A stretch of DNA of 64,000 nucleotides from Micromonospora chersina (GCF_900091475.1 NZ_FMIB01000002.1:1302001-1366000), one strand, 5' to 3'. Positions 7,630-16,401 are shown, numbered from the stretch's first letter. Notes: generated by a model not told the origin, from the sequence alone. Numbers and translations are program-made.

Positions 7630-8646
7630 ATGAAGTTGCGTACTCTCGCCGCCGCGCTCGTGCCGGCACTCCTTCTGGCCACCACCGCCTGCGGCTCGTC
7701 CTCCGGCGAGCAGGAGAAGAACGCCCAGGGCCTGGACAAGGTCACCCTCACCCTCAACTGGTACCCGTACGGCGAGCACGCGCCGTTCTACTACGGCAAG
7801 AAGAAGGACATCTTCGCCAAGCACGGCATCGACCTGACCATCCAGGCCGGCCAGGGCTCGCAGAAGACGATCCAGGCCACCGCCGCCGGGCAGACCGACT
7901 TCGGCTGGGCCGACACCCCGGCGCTGCTCTCGGCCGTGGGCCAGGGGATGGACGTCAAGAGCGTCGGCGTCTTCCTCCAGACCACCCCGTCGTCGGTGCA
8001 GTTCTTCAGCGAGAAGAACATCAACTCCCCCGCCGACCTGAAGGGCAAGACCATCGCCTCCACGGCCGGTGACGCCCTGAGCAAGACCTTCCCGGCGTTC
8101 CTCAAGGCCAACGGTCTGGCCGCCACCGATGTGACCCTCCAGAACACCGACCCGGCCGGCAAGATGGCCGCCGTCATGTCGGGCAAGACCGACGCGCTGC
8201 TCGGCTTCGCCACCGACCAGGGCCCGACCATGCAGGAGAAGGCCGGCAAGCAGGTCTCCTACCTGAAGTTCGCCGAGCACGGCCTGACCTTCTTCAGCAA
8301 CGGCCTGCTCGCCTCCGGCGACACCATCAAGAACAAGCAGGACCTGGTCAAGCGGATGGTCGCGGCCAGCAGCGAGGCCTGGGCCGCCGCCGAGAAGGAC
8401 GCCGCCGGCGCCGTGGCGGCCATGCAGGGCGCATCCCAGCAGCTGCCGTCGGAGAAGGTGCTGACCGACCAGTTCAACGCCACGCTCCAGCTCCTGCACA
8501 CCGACGCCACCAAGGGGCAGGCCCCGGGCGTCAACGACGAGTCCGACTGGCAGAAGACCATCACCGTCTTCGCCGACGCCGGCGTGATCACCAAGGCGGA
8601 GTCGCCCTCGAAGTACTGGGACGCGAGCTTCTCCCCGAAGGGATGA
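7630..8646 (+). CDS. NMT1/THI5-like substrate-binding lipoprotein
   Basis: A 338-residue lipoprotein with signal peptide MKLRTLAAALVPALLLATTAC; the lipidated Cys is about residue 21. The body follows the NMT1/SsuA pattern: VTLTLNWYPYGEHAPFYYGKKKDIFAKHGI, then GSQKTIQATAAGQTDFGWADTPAL. This fold is usually linked to thiamine precursors, sulfonates or similar small organics, whereas the downstream enzymes look like sugar or sugar-acid catabolism. The ligand is therefore an open question. RBS GGAGAA precedes the ATG. Its stop overlaps the ATPase start. Confidence 0.92.
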   Translation: MKLRTLAAALVPALLLATTACGSSSGEQEKNAQGLDKVTLTLNWYPYGEHAPFYYGKKKDIFAKHGIDLTIQAGQGSQKTIQATAAGQTDFGWADTPALLSAVGQGMDVKSVGVFLQTTPSSVQFFSEKNINSPADLKGKTIASTAGDALSKTFPAFLKANGLAATDVTLQNTDPAGKMAAVMSGKTDALLGFATDQGPTMQEKAGKQVSYLKFAEHGLTFFSNGLLASGDTIKNKQDLVKRMVAASSEAWAAAEKDAAGAVAAMQGASQQLPSEKVLTDQFNATLQLLHTDATKGQAPGVNDESDWQKTITVFADAGVITKAESPSKYWDASFSPKG

Positions 8647-9473
8647 GACCGATGACGGTCGGCAACACCACCACGCAGCGCTCCGCGGACGCCACGGCGA
8701 CCGGTGCCGCGGTCGACATCGAGCAGGTCGCGGTCCGGTTCCGCACCAAGAAGAAGGACGTCACGGCGCTGCGCGACGTCTCGGTGCGGATCGAGCCGGG
8801 CGAGTTCGTGGCCATCGTCGGCGCCTCCGGCTGCGGCAAGTCCACGCTGCTCAAGCTGGTGTCCGGCCTGCTGCGGCCGTCGTCGGGCCAGGTCCGCCTG
8901 CACGGCGAGGACGTGCGGGGGCCGCGGCGCGACATCGGGTACGTCTTCCAGCGCGCCGCCCTGCTGGAGTGGCGCACGGCCCGGCGCAACATCCTGCTCC
9001 AGGCCGAGATGCGGGGCATGCCGAAGGCGCAGGCGCGCCAGCGCGTCGACGAGCTGATCGCCATGACCGGGCTGACCGGCTTCGAGGACGCGTACCCGAA
9101 CGAGCTCTCCGGTGGCATGCAGCAGCGCGTGGCCCTGTGCCGCGCGCTGCTGCACCGCCCCCCGGTGCTGCTCATGGACGAGCCGTTCGGGGCGCTCGAC
9201 GCCCTCACCCGCGAGCAGATGAACGTCGAGCTGCGGCGGATCTGGCGGGAGACCGGCACCACCGTCCTGCTGGTCACCCACTCCATCGCCGAGGCGGTCT
9301 ACCTGGCCAACCGGGTGATCGTCATGACCCCTCGACCCGGCACCGTCGCCGAGGTCATCGATGTCGACCTTCCCGTCGAACGGGACTACGGCCCGACCAT
9401 GTCGGCGCCGGAGTTCGCCCGTGCCACGGGACGCATCCGGGACCTGCTGGGTGCGACGACGACCGCCGAATAA
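8643..9473 (+). CDS. ABC transporter ATP-binding protein
   Basis: A 276-residue ATPase that powers the importer. Walker A is GASGCGKST (about 60-68), followed by the Q-loop region VFQRAALLEW, signature LSGGMQQRV, Walker B VLLMDEPFGALD and the switch His in LLVTHSIAEAV. The ATG at 8643 overlaps the preceding TGA as ATGA; a second ATG at 8652 is possible. It belongs to the SsuB/TauB-like group, matching its partners. Confidence 0.95.
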   Translation: MRPMTVGNTTTQRSADATATGAAVDIEQVAVRFRTKKKDVTALRDVSVRIEPGEFVAIVGASGCGKSTLLKLVSGLLRPSSGQVRLHGEDVRGPRRDIGYVFQRAALLEWRTARRNILLQAEMRGMPKAQARQRVDELIAMTGLTGFEDAYPNELSGGMQQRVALCRALLHRPPVLLMDEPFGALDALTREQMNVELRRIWRETGTTVLLVTHSIAEAVYLANRVIVMTPRPGTVAEVIDVDLPVERDYGPTMSAPEFARATGRIRDLLGATTTAE

Positions 9474-9492
9474 CCACTGGAAGGACACACAC

Positions 9493-10644
9493 GTGGAGCG
9501 CACGTCTATCGGGATCATCCTCAACGGGGTGACCGGACGGATGGGGTACCGGCAGCACCTGGTCCGTTCCCTGCTCGCCATCCGCGAGCAGGGCGGCCTG
9601 CCGGCCCGCGACGGCAGCCGGATCTGGCCGGAGCTGACCCTGGTCGGCCGCAACGAGGCCAAGCTCGCCGAGATCGCCGCCCGGCACGGGCTGACGTCGT
9701 ACACGACCGACCTGGACGCCGCGCTCGCCGACGACTCCCACCAGATCTACTTCGACGCGCAGGTGACCGCGCAGCGGGAGAAGGCCATCCGGGCGGCCAT
9801 CGAGGCCGGCAAGCACATCTACACGGAGAAGCCGCTCGCCGAGGGGCTGACCGGCTCGCTGGAGCTGGCCCGGCTCGCCGCCGCGCGGGGCGTCAAGAAC
9901 GGCGTCGTGCAGGACAAGCTGTTCCTGCCCGGCCTGCGCAAGCTCAAGCGGCTGGTCGACAGCGGTTTCTTCGGCCGGATCCTGTCGGTGCGCGGCGAGT
10001 TCGGCTACTGGGTGTTCGAGGGTGACTGGCAGGACGCCCAGCGGCCGAGCTGGAACTACCGCGCCGAGGACGGCGGCGGCATCACCGTGGACATGTTTCC
10101 GCACTGGCACTACGTGCTGGAGCAGATCTTCGCCCCGGTGACCGCGGTGACCGCGCACATCGCCACGCACATCCCCGAGCGGGTGGACGAGACCGGCCAG
10201 ACCTACCGGGCCACCGCCGACGACGCCGCGTACGGCATCTTCGAGCTGGCCGGCGGCATCACCGCGCAGATCAACTCCTCCTGGGCCGTCCGGGTGTACC
10301 GGGACGAGCTGGTGGAGTTCCAGGTCGACGGCACGCACGGCAGCGCCGTTGCCGGGCTGCGCGAGTGCCGCATCCAGCACCGCGGCGCCACCCCCATGCC
10401 GGTGTGGAACCCGGATCTGCCGGTCACCGAGCCCTTCCGCGCGCAGTGGCAGACCGTCCCCGACAACGAGGACTTCGACAACGGGTTCAAGGTGCAGTGG
10501 GAGGCGTTCCTGCGGCACGTCGTCGACGGGGAGGCGTTCCCGTGGGACTTCCTGGCCGGCGTCCGGGGCGTCCAGCTCGCCGAGGCGGGGCTCCGCTCGG
10601 CCCGGGAGGGGCGGCGGATCGAGATCGAGGAGATCCGGCTGTGA
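9493..10644 (+). CDS. Gfo/Idh/MocA-family oxidoreductase
   Basis: A 383-residue NAD(P)-dependent dehydrogenase. The N-terminal Rossmann region has NGVTGRMG (glycine-rich loop), and the conserved EKPLAEG lies near 113. The C-terminal Gfo/Idh domain includes GGGITVDMFPHWHYVLEQ. Starts further upstream would overlap the ATPase gene. I chose GTG at 9493 because GGAAGGA (9479-9485) sits seven bases before it. Members oxidise sugars, inositols or amino sugars. The next gene begins inside its stop codon (GTGA). Confidence 0.9.
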   Translation: MERTSIGIILNGVTGRMGYRQHLVRSLLAIREQGGLPARDGSRIWPELTLVGRNEAKLAEIAARHGLTSYTTDLDAALADDSHQIYFDAQVTAQREKAIRAAIEAGKHIYTEKPLAEGLTGSLELARLAAARGVKNGVVQDKLFLPGLRKLKRLVDSGFFGRILSVRGEFGYWVFEGDWQDAQRPSWNYRAEDGGGITVDMFPHWHYVLEQIFAPVTAVTAHIATHIPERVDETGQTYRATADDAAYGIFELAGGITAQINSSWAVRVYRDELVEFQVDGTHGSAVAGLRECRIQHRGATPMPVWNPDLPVTEPFRAQWQTVPDNEDFDNGFKVQWEAFLRHVVDGEAFPWDFLAGVRGVQLAEAGLRSAREGRRIEIEEIRL

Positions 10645-11804
10645 CCGCCCGGATCACCCTGCCCCGCCCGGACGGCGGCGCGGAGGAGCTGACCCTGCGC
10701 GAGCCGGCCGGCTGGCAGCGGCCGGCCACCGCGCCGGCCAGCCGGATCGCGTACGCGGCGGCGCACGTGGTCGCCGACCCGCACGCCGACAACGCTCCCG
10801 GCCGGCCCGCGCGGCTGGACTGGGACGCGACGCTGAGCGTGCGGCGCAACCTGTGGTCCTGGGGGCTGGGCGTGGCCGAGGCCATGGACACCGCCCAGCG
10901 CGGGATGGGGCTGGACTGGGCGGCCACCCGGGAGCTGATCCGGCGCAGCGCCGCCGAGGCCGCCGCCTGCGGCGGGCGCATCGTGGCCGGGGCGGCCACC
11001 GACCAGCTCACCGGCGTGCCGGACACCCTGGACGAGGTCGTCGGCGCGTACGTCGAGCAGGTCGCGTTCGTGCAGGAGTGCGGCGCGACCGCCGTGGTGA
11101 TGGCCAGCCGGCAGCTCGCCGCCCTGGCGACCGGCCCGGACGACTACCTGCGCGTCTACGAGCAGGTGCTGCGGGAGACGTCCACGCCGGTCGTGCTGCA
11201 CTGGCTCGGCGACATGTTCGACCCGGCCCTCGCGGGCTACTGGGGGTCGAGCGACCTCGACGAGGCCACCAAGACGTTCGTCGCCCTCATCCAGGCCCAC
11301 GCCGACGTCATCGACGGGGTGAAGGTGTCGCTGCTGGACGCCGAGCGGGAGGTGCGGCTGCGCGAGCTGCTGCCGCCCACCGTCAAGGTCTACACGGGCG
11401 ACGACTACCACTACCCGGAGCTGATCGCCGGCGACGGCCGGCGGTTCAGCCACGCGCTGCTCGGCGCGTTCGCGGCCGTCGCCCCGGCCGCGTCCGCGGC
11501 GTTGCAACGCCTCGACGCCGGCGACACGGCGGGCTTCCGGGCGATCCTGGACCCGACCGTGCCGCTGTCCCGGCACGTCTTCGCCCCGCCGACGCAGTAC
11601 TACAAGACCGGCATCGCGTTCCTGTCCTGGCTCAACGGCTTCCAGCCCGGCTTCACCATGGTGGGTGGGCTGCACAGCGGGCGCAGCGTGCCGCACCTCG
11701 TCCAGGTGTTCCGGCTGGCCGACGCCGCCGGGCTGCTGCTCGACCCGGACCTGGCGGTCGCCCGGATGCGCCGCTACCTGTCCGTGGCCGGGGTGACCGC
11801 GTGA
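10641..11804 (+). CDS. DUF993 family protein (aldolase/dihydrodipicolinate synthase-like barrel)
   Basis: A 387-residue protein matching DUF993, a family annotated as dihydrodipicolinate-synthase-like. Typical segments are the N-terminal IAYAAAHVVADPHAD, LDWDATLSVRRNLWSWGLGVAEAMDTAQRGMGLDW, and VIDGVKVSLLDAEREVRLRELLP, whose Lys in VKVS could be the barrel lysine. It starts at GTG 10641, coupled to the dehydrogenase stop. DUF993 genes are recurrently found next to Gfo/Idh dehydrogenases and TIM-barrel isomerases, as here. The reaction is uncharacterised; retro-aldol cleavage of an oxidised sugar is inference. Confidence 0.85.
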   Translation: MTARITLPRPDGGAEELTLREPAGWQRPATAPASRIAYAAAHVVADPHADNAPGRPARLDWDATLSVRRNLWSWGLGVAEAMDTAQRGMGLDWAATRELIRRSAAEAAACGGRIVAGAATDQLTGVPDTLDEVVGAYVEQVAFVQECGATAVVMASRQLAALATGPDDYLRVYEQVLRETSTPVVLHWLGDMFDPALAGYWGSSDLDEATKTFVALIQAHADVIDGVKVSLLDAEREVRLRELLPPTVKVYTGDDYHYPELIAGDGRRFSHALLGAFAAVAPAASAALQRLDAGDTAGFRAILDPTVPLSRHVFAPPTQYYKTGIAFLSWLNGFQPGFTMVGGLHSGRSVPHLVQVFRLADAAGLLLDPDLAVARMRRYLSVAGVTA

Positions 11805-11862
11805 GCGCGGGGAGTGCGCCGGTCCTGCGAGCCCCGCAGTCGCGAACGAACGGGAGCACGGC

Positions 11863-12699
11863 ATGAGCACCGATCCCCGCCTGGCCAAATTGTCGCTGAA
11901 CCAGCGCACCACCGAGTCCTGGTCGGTGCGGGAGGCCGTGGAGGGCTGCGTCCGCGCCGGAATACCGGCCATCGGCCTGTGGCGCGAGCCGGTGGCCGAG
12001 ATCGGGGTGGCCGCCGCCGCGAAGCTCGTCGCCGACGCGGGACTGCGGGTGTCGTCGCTGTGCCGGGGCGGCTTCCTCACCGCCGGCGGTGACGCCGGGC
12101 GGGCCGCGCTGGAGGACAACCGGCGCGCCATCGACGAGGCCGCCGGCCTGGGCACGGACTGCCTGGTCCTGGTCGTCGGTGGCCTGCCGCCCGGCTCCCG
12201 CGACCTGGTCGGCGCCCGGCAGCGGGTGGCCGACGCCCTCGCCGAACTGGCGCCGTACGCGGGCGAGCGGGGCGTCCGGCTGGCCCTGGAGCCGCTGCAC
12301 CCCATGTACTGCGCGGACCGGGCGGTGCTGTCGACCCTGGGGCAGGCGCTCGACCTGGCCGAACCGTTCCCGGTCGCGCAGGTGGGGGTCGTCGTCGACA
12401 CCTTCCACATCTGGTGGGACCCGGAGGTGTGGCGGCAGATCGCCCGGGCCGGCGACCGCATCGCCAGCTTCCAGGTCTGCGACTTCCTCACCCCGCTCCC
12501 GGCCGACGTGCTCCTCGGCCGGGGCATGATGGGCGACGGGCACATCGACTTCCCGCCGTTCCGGCGGGCGGTCGAGGAGGCCGGCTACACCGGCGACACC
12601 GAGGTGGAGATCTTCAACGCCGAGGTGTGGGCGACCGACCCCGACGAGGTCCTCGCCACGATGAAGGACCGGTACCTCCAGCTCGTGCTCGCCGACTGA
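11863..12699 (+). CDS. Sugar phosphate isomerase/epimerase-like TIM-barrel protein
   Basis: A 278-residue AP-endonuclease-2/xylose-isomerase-like barrel. Metal-ligand strands are visible: LEPLHPMYC (about 145-153), VGVVVDTFHIWWDPE (about 175-189), VCDF (205-208) and GDGHIDFPPFR (225-235), with the final Glu in TEVEIFN. These enzymes isomerise or epimerise sugars, ketoses or inosose-type compounds. It is separated from the DUF993 gene by 58 bases and overlaps the kinase start by one base (TGATG). Confidence 0.88.
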   Translation: MSTDPRLAKLSLNQRTTESWSVREAVEGCVRAGIPAIGLWREPVAEIGVAAAAKLVADAGLRVSSLCRGGFLTAGGDAGRAALEDNRRAIDEAAGLGTDCLVLVVGGLPPGSRDLVGARQRVADALAELAPYAGERGVRLALEPLHPMYCADRAVLSTLGQALDLAEPFPVAQVGVVVDTFHIWWDPEVWRQIARAGDRIASFQVCDFLTPLPADVLLGRGMMGDGHIDFPPFRRAVEEAGYTGDTEVEIFNAEVWATDPDEVLATMKDRYLQLVLAD

Positions 12700-13793
12700 T
12701 GCGGGTCGTCGTCGCCCCCGACTCGTTCAAGGGCTCGGTCACCGCCGACGATGCGGCCCGCGCCCTGGCCCGCGGCTGGCTGGCTTACCGGCCCGGCGAC
12801 GACGTACGGCTGCTTCCCCTGGCCGACGGCGGCGAAGGCACTGTCGACGCCTTCGCCGCCGCGCTGCCCGACGCCGAACGCCGGACCATGACCGTGCCGG
12901 GTCCGGACGGCCGGCCGGTGTCCGCGGCCTGGCTGCTGCTGCCCGACGGGACGGCGGTGCTGGAGCTGGCCCAGTCCAGCGGGCTGCCGCTGATGGGCCG
13001 GCCGGACCCGCTCGGCGCGCACACGTACGGGCTCGGCGTGGTGGCGCGCGCCGCCCTGGCCGCCGGGGCCACCCGTCTCGTGATCGGCCTGGGCGGCTCG
13101 GCCTCCACCGACGGCGGCGCCGGCGCGCTGCGAGCCCTCGGGCTGCGGCTGCAGGACGAGGGCGGCCGGGACCTCCCGCTGGGCGGCGCGGCGCTTGCCG
13201 ACCTGGCCCGTCTCGACGCCACCTACCTGCTGCCCGCGCCGCCAGGCGGGGTGCAGCTGCTGGTGGACGTGACCGCGCCGCTGACCGGGCCGGCCGGCGC
13301 GGCCGCCGTCTACGGGCCGCAGAAGGGCGCGGAGGCGGCGGACGTGAGGCTGCTGGACGGGGCCCTGCGCCGGCTCGCCGAACTGGCCGGCGGCGACCCC
13401 GACGAGCCGGGCGCCGGCGCGGCCGGCGGCACCGCGTACGGTCTGGCGGCGGTGTGGGGGGCCCGGATCGTGCCGGGCGCGACGAGGATCGCGGAGCTGG
13501 TCGGGCTGGCGGACGCGCTCGCCGGCGCGGACGTGGTACTCACCGGCGAGGGGCGGTTCGACGAGACCTCGCTGACCGGCAAGGTGGTCGGCACGCTCCT
13601 CCAGGCGGCCGGCTCCGCCGGCGCGTCGGTCGGCGTGGTCGCCGGCCAGATCGGCGGGCCCGTCCCGGGCTCGGTGTCCGCGGCGGTGCCCCTGGTGGAG
13701 CTCGCCGGGTCGGTCGAGGCGGCCCTGAGCGACCCGGCGAGGTGGCTCACCGAGGCCGGCGAGCTGCTGTCCCGGCGGCTGACCCGCGACTAG
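12699..13793 (+). CDS. glxK: Glycerate kinase (GlxK/GarK family)
   Basis: A 364-residue kinase of the GarK/GlxK class that phosphorylates D-glycerate to feed glycolysis. Motifs are VVAPDSFKGSVTA (4-16), LADGGEGTVDAF, GLGGSASTDGGAGAL (about 128-142) and LTGEGRFDETSLTGKVVG (about 282-299). Length and motif order fit the family. As the last gene of the operon, it points to glycerate (or glycerate from a three-carbon fragment) as the end product of this pathway. Confidence 0.93.
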   Translation: MRVVVAPDSFKGSVTADDAARALARGWLAYRPGDDVRLLPLADGGEGTVDAFAAALPDAERRTMTVPGPDGRPVSAAWLLLPDGTAVLELAQSSGLPLMGRPDPLGAHTYGLGVVARAALAAGATRLVIGLGGSASTDGGAGALRALGLRLQDEGGRDLPLGGAALADLARLDATYLLPAPPGGVQLLVDVTAPLTGPAGAAAVYGPQKGAEAADVRLLDGALRRLAELAGGDPDEPGAGAAGGTAYGLAAVWGARIVPGATRIAELVGLADALAGADVVLTGEGRFDETSLTGKVVGTLLQAAGSAGASVGVVAGQIGGPVPGSVSAAVPLVELAGSVEAALSDPARWLTEAGELLSRRLTRD

Positions 13794-13888
13794 GACGACG
13801 GTTCCGGCGGCCGGGATCGCGCACCCGTCCCAGCCTCCATCTCGACGGCATGATTCCCGCCGAGGAGGGGCGCCGTCGTGCGTCACCG

Positions 13889-14107
13889 TCAGCGTTTCGA
13901 TGCGTGGGCGGCGGCCCGTTCGGTGGAGCAGGTGAAGTCGCCGCCCAAGACAACTCGGTGCTCGGCGCGGATCCGGGCAGTGTGTTGGTAGCCGATCGCC
14001 AGCGCCGGGTGGGCATCCGTCCTGGACAGACAGCCGTCACGGTCGGTGAAGGCGTGGCGGAACCTCGAGTGGTGAGCAGCGATTCGCAGCGTGGCGGGCT
14101 GCGTCAA
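13889..14107 (-). CDS. Small hypothetical protein, TTG start coupled to upstream gene
   Basis: A 72-codon frame starting TTG at 14107, overlapping the stop of the upstream 101-residue gene as TTGA, the four-base coupling seen elsewhere in this window. The protein begins LTQPATLRIAAHHSRF and ends STERAAAHASKR; codons are mostly G/C-ending. I do not recognise a family. The case rests on coupling and codon use, so the gene could be spurious. Bases 13794-13888 to its left hold nothing I can assign. Confidence 0.4.
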   Translation of the reverse strand: MTQPATLRIAAHHSRFRHAFTDRDGCLSRTDAHPALAIGYQHTARIRAEHRVVLGGDFTCSTERAAAHASKR

Positions 14108-14409
14108 TCCAGGGAGCCAGGGTGACGCAGAGGTGCGAGCTGCACCGTCCAGGTCCGTGCTGTCCCGACGACCGCAATCGCCCGGCAGAGGAGGTCGCAG
14201 CCCAGCTGCGGACTTCCTTCTGCGAAGCCGCGGTTGATGAAGCTGATCGCTCTCGGGTGGTCGCCCGCTTCGAGAGCCTTCTCCAGCCCGGTCGCCAGGA
14301 CCGCGGCGAGCGCGGCGTGAAAGCTGTCTGCCCCTTTTTCGCGGAGGGTCTTGGTGGGCTCGCGCAATGGTGACGGAGAGACCGTGGGCGGGGCTAACAC
14401 GAAGGTCAT
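14104..14409 (-). CDS. Small hypothetical protein
   Basis: A 101-residue protein (starts MTFVLAPPTVSPSP) with a helical middle, EKGADSFHAALAAVLATGLEKALEAG, and a C-terminal half carrying two cysteines. The ATG at 14409 is preceded by GGAGAACGAC, a good ribosome site. No family is recognised. It is the first of a likely two-gene minus-strand unit. Upstream DNA (14410-14860) has no convincing gene; it contains a GTTGCCGCAAC palindrome near 14516 and four tandem GGTGCC-like hexamers at 14743-14766. Confidence 0.55.
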   Translation of the reverse strand: MTFVLAPPTVSPSPLREPTKTLREKGADSFHAALAAVLATGLEKALEAGDHPRAISFINRGFAEGSPQLGCDLLCRAIAVVGTARTWTVQLAPLRHPGSLD

Positions 14410-14860
14410 GTCGTTCTCCTGTGGTGTCGGTGCTGCTCGGTCGGGCCAGCTGGATCGGCGCCCACCTGCCGCAGCCGTGCCGCGTCGTACCGCGCAGGGC
14501 GGGATTGGCTGATTGTTGCCGCAACGTAGCGGCCGAAGACCCGGGCACGATTCCTGACGGGACGCCGTCAGCACACTGACGTGTCCGTGGCGATCGGATG
14601 GTCTGCCAACGCTCGGCCCTCGAACCTCGAAGTTGTCCTGGGGACACTGCCGAGACCTGGGGCAGCACGCCCGGTAGGCGCTGGCCCGTCAACGATGTTG
14701 ACGAACTGATCCGGTGCCCACTCTACGCGCGCTACATGCAGCGGTGCCGGTGCCGGTGCCGGTGCAGTGCTGTGACGGGGCGGCGTGCATCGGTGGCGGC
14801 GATCGACGGATTCTGTGTTACGGTTGCCCGGTTGCAGTTTTGATTTCCGAAGACGTTTCG

Positions 14861-14899
14861 GCGCCTGATGGGTCAACCAAAGCCCATCCAGGCGCTTTT
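14861..14899 (+). promoter_or_regulatory. Hairpin plus T-run in the cold-shock gene leader
   Basis: Bases 14861-14872 pair with 14883-14895 (one bulged base), followed by TTTT at 14896-14899. This looks like an intrinsic terminator, but no plus-strand gene lies upstream, and the cold-shock start is 91 bases downstream. It could be a leader RNA element that conditions read-through or mRNA stability of the cold-shock message, or a terminator of an unannotated short transcript. Confidence 0.55.
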
Positions 14900-14989
14900 C
14901 TCGTTTGTGTCGTTTCCGGCGCGGCTGATCAACGCGGCGATGCGCGAGTCCGCACAGTGCGGTCTTCAACAGCCTGCGAAGGAGCAGAC

Positions 14990-15193
14990 ATGGCTACAGG
15001 TACCGTGAAGTGGTTCAACGGCGACAAGGGCTTCGGCTTCATCAGCCAGGACGGCGGCGGCGCCGACGTCTTCGCCCACTTCTCGGCGATCTCCGCGAGC
15101 GGCTTCCGCAGCCTCGAGGAGAACCAGCGGGTGGAGTTCGACATCACCCAGGGCCCGAAGGGCCGGCAGGCGTCGGATATCCGCCCGCTCTGA
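14990..15193 (+). CDS. Cold-shock domain protein (CspA family)
   Basis: A 67-residue single OB-fold RNA chaperone: [17 protein letters not shown] carries RNP1 (KGFGFI), and DVFAHFSAI is RNP2, with Ala where Val is more usual. It melts RNA secondary structure and is typical for this family length. RBS AAGGAG lies six bases before the ATG. A terminator follows the stop by 9 bases, so the gene is monocistronic. Confidence 0.97.
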   Translation: MATGTVKWFNGDKGFGFISQDGGGADVFAHFSAISASGFRSLEENQRVEFDITQGPKGRQASDIRPL

Positions 15194-15202
15194 TCCACGT
15201 TC

Positions 15203-15246
15203 TGCCGAACGGCGGCCTGACTGGTTCAGCAGGCCGCCGTTCGGCA
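15203..15246 (+). terminator. Terminator of the cold-shock gene
   Basis: A perfect 17-bp stem (15203-15219 with 15230-15246) with a 10-base loop lies directly after the cold-shock stop codon. Confidence 0.9.
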
Positions 15247-15341
15247 TTCCACCCATCATCGTTATTCAGGTTCGTTCTGCGATTTCCCGTGGCCTGCGGC
15301 CCGTGCCTTCTCTGCGACGTGCCGTTCAAGGAAGGCATAGC

Positions 15342-15635
15342 ATGACCATGATCACCACGTCACCGCACGCACCGGCCGCCCACCCGCCGACGGTTCCCGG
15401 TGGGTTCAGCCGGGAACGGCACCCGGTTGCCGGCGTACCGGGTTTCCGCAGCCCGACCGCTGCGGCCGGCGGTTGCATGGCACCGTTTGTTTCACCGTCC
15501 ACCGCGGAGGCAGTGAAGCCCGCGCCTCGTGCATCCGACTGCGGTGAAGTGGCGATGCATCGGTTGCGCCATCCGTTCACCGTCACAGCCGGCACGACGC
15601 CACACCGAACGACAGTGAAGATGTCACCCAGGTAG
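15342..15635 (+). CDS. Doubtful small ORF
   Basis: A 97-codon frame starting MTMITTSPHAP after a weak AAGGCA site. Codon choice is mixed, no domain or signal is visible and the sequence is rich in Pro/Thr. The lacZ-like MTMIT opening looks coincidental. It is listed because bases 15247-15843 otherwise hold no supportable gene. I would not rely on it. Confidence 0.2.
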   Translation: MTMITTSPHAPAAHPPTVPGGFSRERHPVAGVPGFRSPTAAAGGCMAPFVSPSTAEAVKPAPRASDCGEVAMHRLRHPFTVTAGTTPHRTTVKMSPR

Positions 15636-15843
15636 CCGGAGCCCATACAGCCACTGCCGGCGATGGTCGCCATCGAGCTGGACAGGGAGCACTCCGGACC
15701 GCGCCGTTTACGCGGCACCGTTACCGGCTGCGGCGCACCGCGATCACGGTAGGCCGGTACGGCCCCGATGGTGTCGAACGAGCCGAAGCCAACCCGGCCG
15801 GTGCGGTCCTGGCCGGCTGGCTGTGCGCGGAGTGAGTCGCAGT

Positions 15844-16401
15844 TCAGGACGGCCGCCCGCCGAACGCCCAGTCGTGCACCTCGATCTCGGCGTACCGGTC
15901 GGGGGTCAGAACGGCGCGCGCCTCCTCCGGGTCCGAAGCCCGCACCAGCACCGCCGTGCCCAGCCAGGTGGCGCCGTCGTCGGAGAGCAGCGGCCCGTAC
16001 GCGATCAGGTCGTGCTGGTCGGGCGGTACGTCGAGGTCGGCGGTGTGTCCCGCGCCGAGGCCGAGCACCAGGTAGCGGTTGCCGCCGGTCCGTCCCCCGG
16101 GAAAGTCCCACATGGTGCGGCCCAGCGTGTTGCGCCACCGGCGCAGAAGCACGTCCCGGTACGCGCCGGCCTGGTAGTTCGGTTCGTCGAAGGCGAACGC
16201 CCGGGCGGCGGCGGGATCCGGCAGGTCGAGAATGTGCACGCTGCCGGTGGGCGTCTCACCGTCGGCGGCGAAGGTCGGGCCCCGGGCGACCATCTCGGCC
16301 GCGTACCGGTCCATGTAGGACCAGTGCGCTTCCAGCAGCTCCTTGCGCAACGCCAGAGAGCCGGGCCGGTCGCGGTGGTAACAGAAGAACTCCATAGCCA
16401 C
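15844..16401 (-). CDS. YciI-family protein with two YCII-like halves
   Basis: A 185-residue protein of the YCII/dimeric alpha-beta barrel superfamily. The first half (3-90) has MEFFCYHRDRPGS...LLEAHWSYMDRY and HILDLPDPAAARAFAFDEPNYQAG. The second half repeats the theme (YLVLGLGAGHTADLD...GPLLSDDGATWLGTAVLVRASDPEEARAVL...). The His-Asp pair typical of the YciI pocket seems present in the first half. Function is unknown. Bases 16402-16576 upstream hold no gene. Confidence 0.8.
   Translation of the reverse strand: MAMEFFCYHRDRPGSLALRKELLEAHWSYMDRYAAEMVARGPTFAADGETPTGSVHILDLPDPAAARAFAFDEPNYQAGAYRDVLLRRWRNTLGRTMWDFPGGRTGGNRYLVLGLGAGHTADLDVPPDQHDLIAYGPLLSDDGATWLGTAVLVRASDPEEARAVLTPDRYAEIEVHDWAFGGRPS

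Noticed and set aside
11801..11866. 21-codon GTG frame between the DUF993 and isomerase genes
   Set aside because: Too short, no ribosome site of its own and no features; overlap with flanking codons can occur by chance in GC-rich DNA.
14743..14766. Tandem GGTGCC-like hexamers as a functional repeat or CRISPR remnant
   Set aside because: Only four copies without spacers; a simple low-complexity run in an intergenic region.
15342..15356. MTMIT start resembling LacZ alpha
   Set aside because: Five residues by chance in a weak frame; the following sequence has no similarity to beta-galactosidase and no vector-like sequence is present.
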